Assembly: GCA_013153575.1 (NCBI GenBank)
Contig: JAADEE010000168.1
Location: 1 to 7,776 of the forward strand
Source: Chlorobiota bacterium
GTDB lineage: Bacteria; Bacteroidota; Bacteroidia; Bacteroidales; JAADGE01
Direction of reading: 5' to 3'
Length of the DNA stretch: 7,776 bases
In this document: positions 6,975-7,776 of the stretch, piece by piece
Numbering within the stretch: position 1 is the stretch's first letter
Layout of the letters: each line of letters begins with the position of its first letter
Made by a program: the position numbers and the translations under genes
Notes under the pieces: generated by a model
Seen by the model: the letters and a program-made list of their open reading frames with translations, nothing else
Databases searched by the model: none
What the model was told of the DNA's origin: nothing

Positions 6975-7005
6975 TTGATAAAAACCTTTATTTTTCGTAT
7001 CTTTG
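6975..7005 (+). promoter_or_regulatory. Promoter of the GT5-like gene
   Basis: TTG (6975-6977), a 20-base spacer and TATCTTTG (6998-7005) form the best match to the Bacteroidota -33/-7 consensus in the window. The predicted leader is about 25-29 bases, up to the ATG at 7039. The -33 triplet lies 34 bp from that of the divergent panC promoter, so the two polymerases would bind back to back. Confidence 0.7.
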
Positions 7006-7038
7006 CAAAATTATGCAGTAAGCAAGTAGTAAATAATT

Positions 7039-7776
7039 ATGGAAAAGAAAAAAATTCTATATATTTCGCAAGAAATAATGCCTTTTTTACCAGAAACAGA
7101 AATGTCGCACATTAGTCGTTATCTTCCTCAAGGAATACAAGAAAGAGGAAAAGAAGTGCGAGTATTTATGCCACGTTTTGGAATAATAAATGAAAGAAGA
7201 AATCAGTTACATGAGGTTATAAGATTATCCGGAATGAATTTAATTATTGATGATACTGACCATTTCTTAATAATAAAAGTAACATCAATTCAACAAGCAC
7301 GCATGCAAGTTTATTTCATTGATAATGACGAGTTTTTTAGCAGAAAAGCAATGTTAACCGATGAAAATGGTGAGCTTTTCGAAGATAATGATGAAAGAAT
7401 GATATTTTTTGGAAGAGGTGCAATTGAAATTATAAAAAAATTACGTTGGACGCCCGATATTATCCATTGCCATGGATGGATGTCTGCATTAGTTCCATTA
7501 TTCTTAAAAAAATCGTATAAAGACGATCCCCTTTTTGAAAACTCAAAAGTTGTTTATTCTGTTTATAATGACGAATTTAAAGGAGAGTTAAATAAAGGTA
7601 TAAGAAAAAAACTTGAATATGACGGAATAAAACAATCAGACATTAAAGTTTTATCTCCCGCAAATTATCAAAACTTACAAAAAATTGCAATAAATTATTC
7701 AGACGCAATAATCCAAGGAAATCAAGAAATAAATGAAGATGTATTAAAACACATTAATTCAAGTAAAAAAGATTTT
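7039..7776 (+). CDS. GT5-type 'glycogen/starch synthase' N-domain protein, 3' end cut by window
   Basis: The 246 visible residues begin MEKKKILYISQEIMPFLPETEMS and stay open to the right edge. Conserved stretches are RYLPQGIQERGKEVRVFMPRFG (27-48), NERRNQLHEVIRLSGMNLIIDDTDH (51-75), DNDERMIFFGRGAIE (116-130) and PDIIHCHGWMSAL (139-151). These match a Bacteroidota family usually named glycogen or starch synthase, of about 270 residues from memory, so perhaps 25 residues are missing here. It resembles only the N-terminal Rossmann half of a GT5 synthase (full enzymes are near 480). The KxGGLxDV motif that should follow P-F/Y in the ADP-glucose site is absent (PETEMSHISRYL instead), and the HxHDW motif reads HCHGW (143-147). 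Without the C-terminal donor-binding half, synthase activity is doubtful. The start is set by the family N-terminus and the promoter upstream. Homologues often sit divergent from panC. Family call sure, function open. Confidence 0.85.
   Translation, partial: MEKKKILYISQEIMPFLPETEMSHISRYLPQGIQERGKEVRVFMPRFGIINERRNQLHEVIRLSGMNLIIDDTDHFLIIKVTSIQQARMQVYFIDNDEFFSRKAMLTDENGELFEDNDERMIFFGRGAIEIIKKLRWTPDIIHCHGWMSALVPLFLKKSYKDDPLFENSKVVYSVYNDEFKGELNKGIRKKLEYDGIKQSDIKVLSPANYQNLQKIAINYSDAIIQGNQEINEDVLKHINSSKKDF

Noticed and set aside
7013..7021. Tiny upstream reading frame (ATG CAG TAA) in the leader of the GT5-like gene
   Set aside because: It has two codons, no ribosome-binding context and no attenuator-like hairpin after it; such triplets arise by chance.

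Overview
The window looks like chromosomal DNA from an AT-rich member of the Bacteroidota. The evidence is a single-chain LpxC-FabZ fusion, an HD-domain gene next to lpxD, a short GT5-only 'glycogen/starch synthase' gene divergent from panC, -7 promoter boxes of the TAnnTTTG type, and gene starts with no Shine-Dalgarno sequence but A/T-rich leaders. Genus cannot be read from the sequence.

Layout, left to right. The 3' end of a plus-strand gene for a YbjN/CesT-like small protein (1-201) converges on the minus-strand block, with a strong hairpin (222-256) between them that can stop transcription from both sides. The minus-strand block is read right to left: panC (pantothenate synthetase), an HD-domain phosphohydrolase gene, lpxD, lpxC-fabZ, lpxA and prfA (peptide chain release factor 1). 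Gaps are 2 bp (panC/HD), 62 bp (HD/lpxD), 21 bp (lpxD/lpxC-fabZ), 52 bp (lpxC-fabZ/lpxA) and 110 bp (lpxA/prfA). TAnnTTTG boxes lie just upstream of panC, lpxD, lpxA and prfA, so the block may be one long transcript with internal re-initiation. A 133-bp divergent region with back-to-back promoters (6906-7038) separates panC from the plus-strand GT5-like gene, which runs off the right edge.

Functionally, the core is early lipid A synthesis. LpxA adds the first 3-hydroxyacyl chain to UDP-GlcNAc, the LpxC half deacetylates the product in the committed step, and LpxD adds the second 3-hydroxyacyl chain. The FabZ half dehydrates 3-hydroxyacyl-ACP for fatty acid elongation and so competes for the same acyl-ACP pool. 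PanC makes pantothenate, the precursor of CoA and of the ACP prosthetic group. RF1 and the HD protein have no direct biochemical link to this pathway.

I found no mobile element, CRISPR array, tRNA or rRNA, and no clearly new system. No stretch over 300 bp lacks a gene. The points most worth a second look are the GT5-like protein that has lost the usual glycogen-synthase motifs, the near-leaderless panC promoter, the HD protein of unknown substrate inside the lipid A block, and an inverted repeat that overlaps the prfA promoter.
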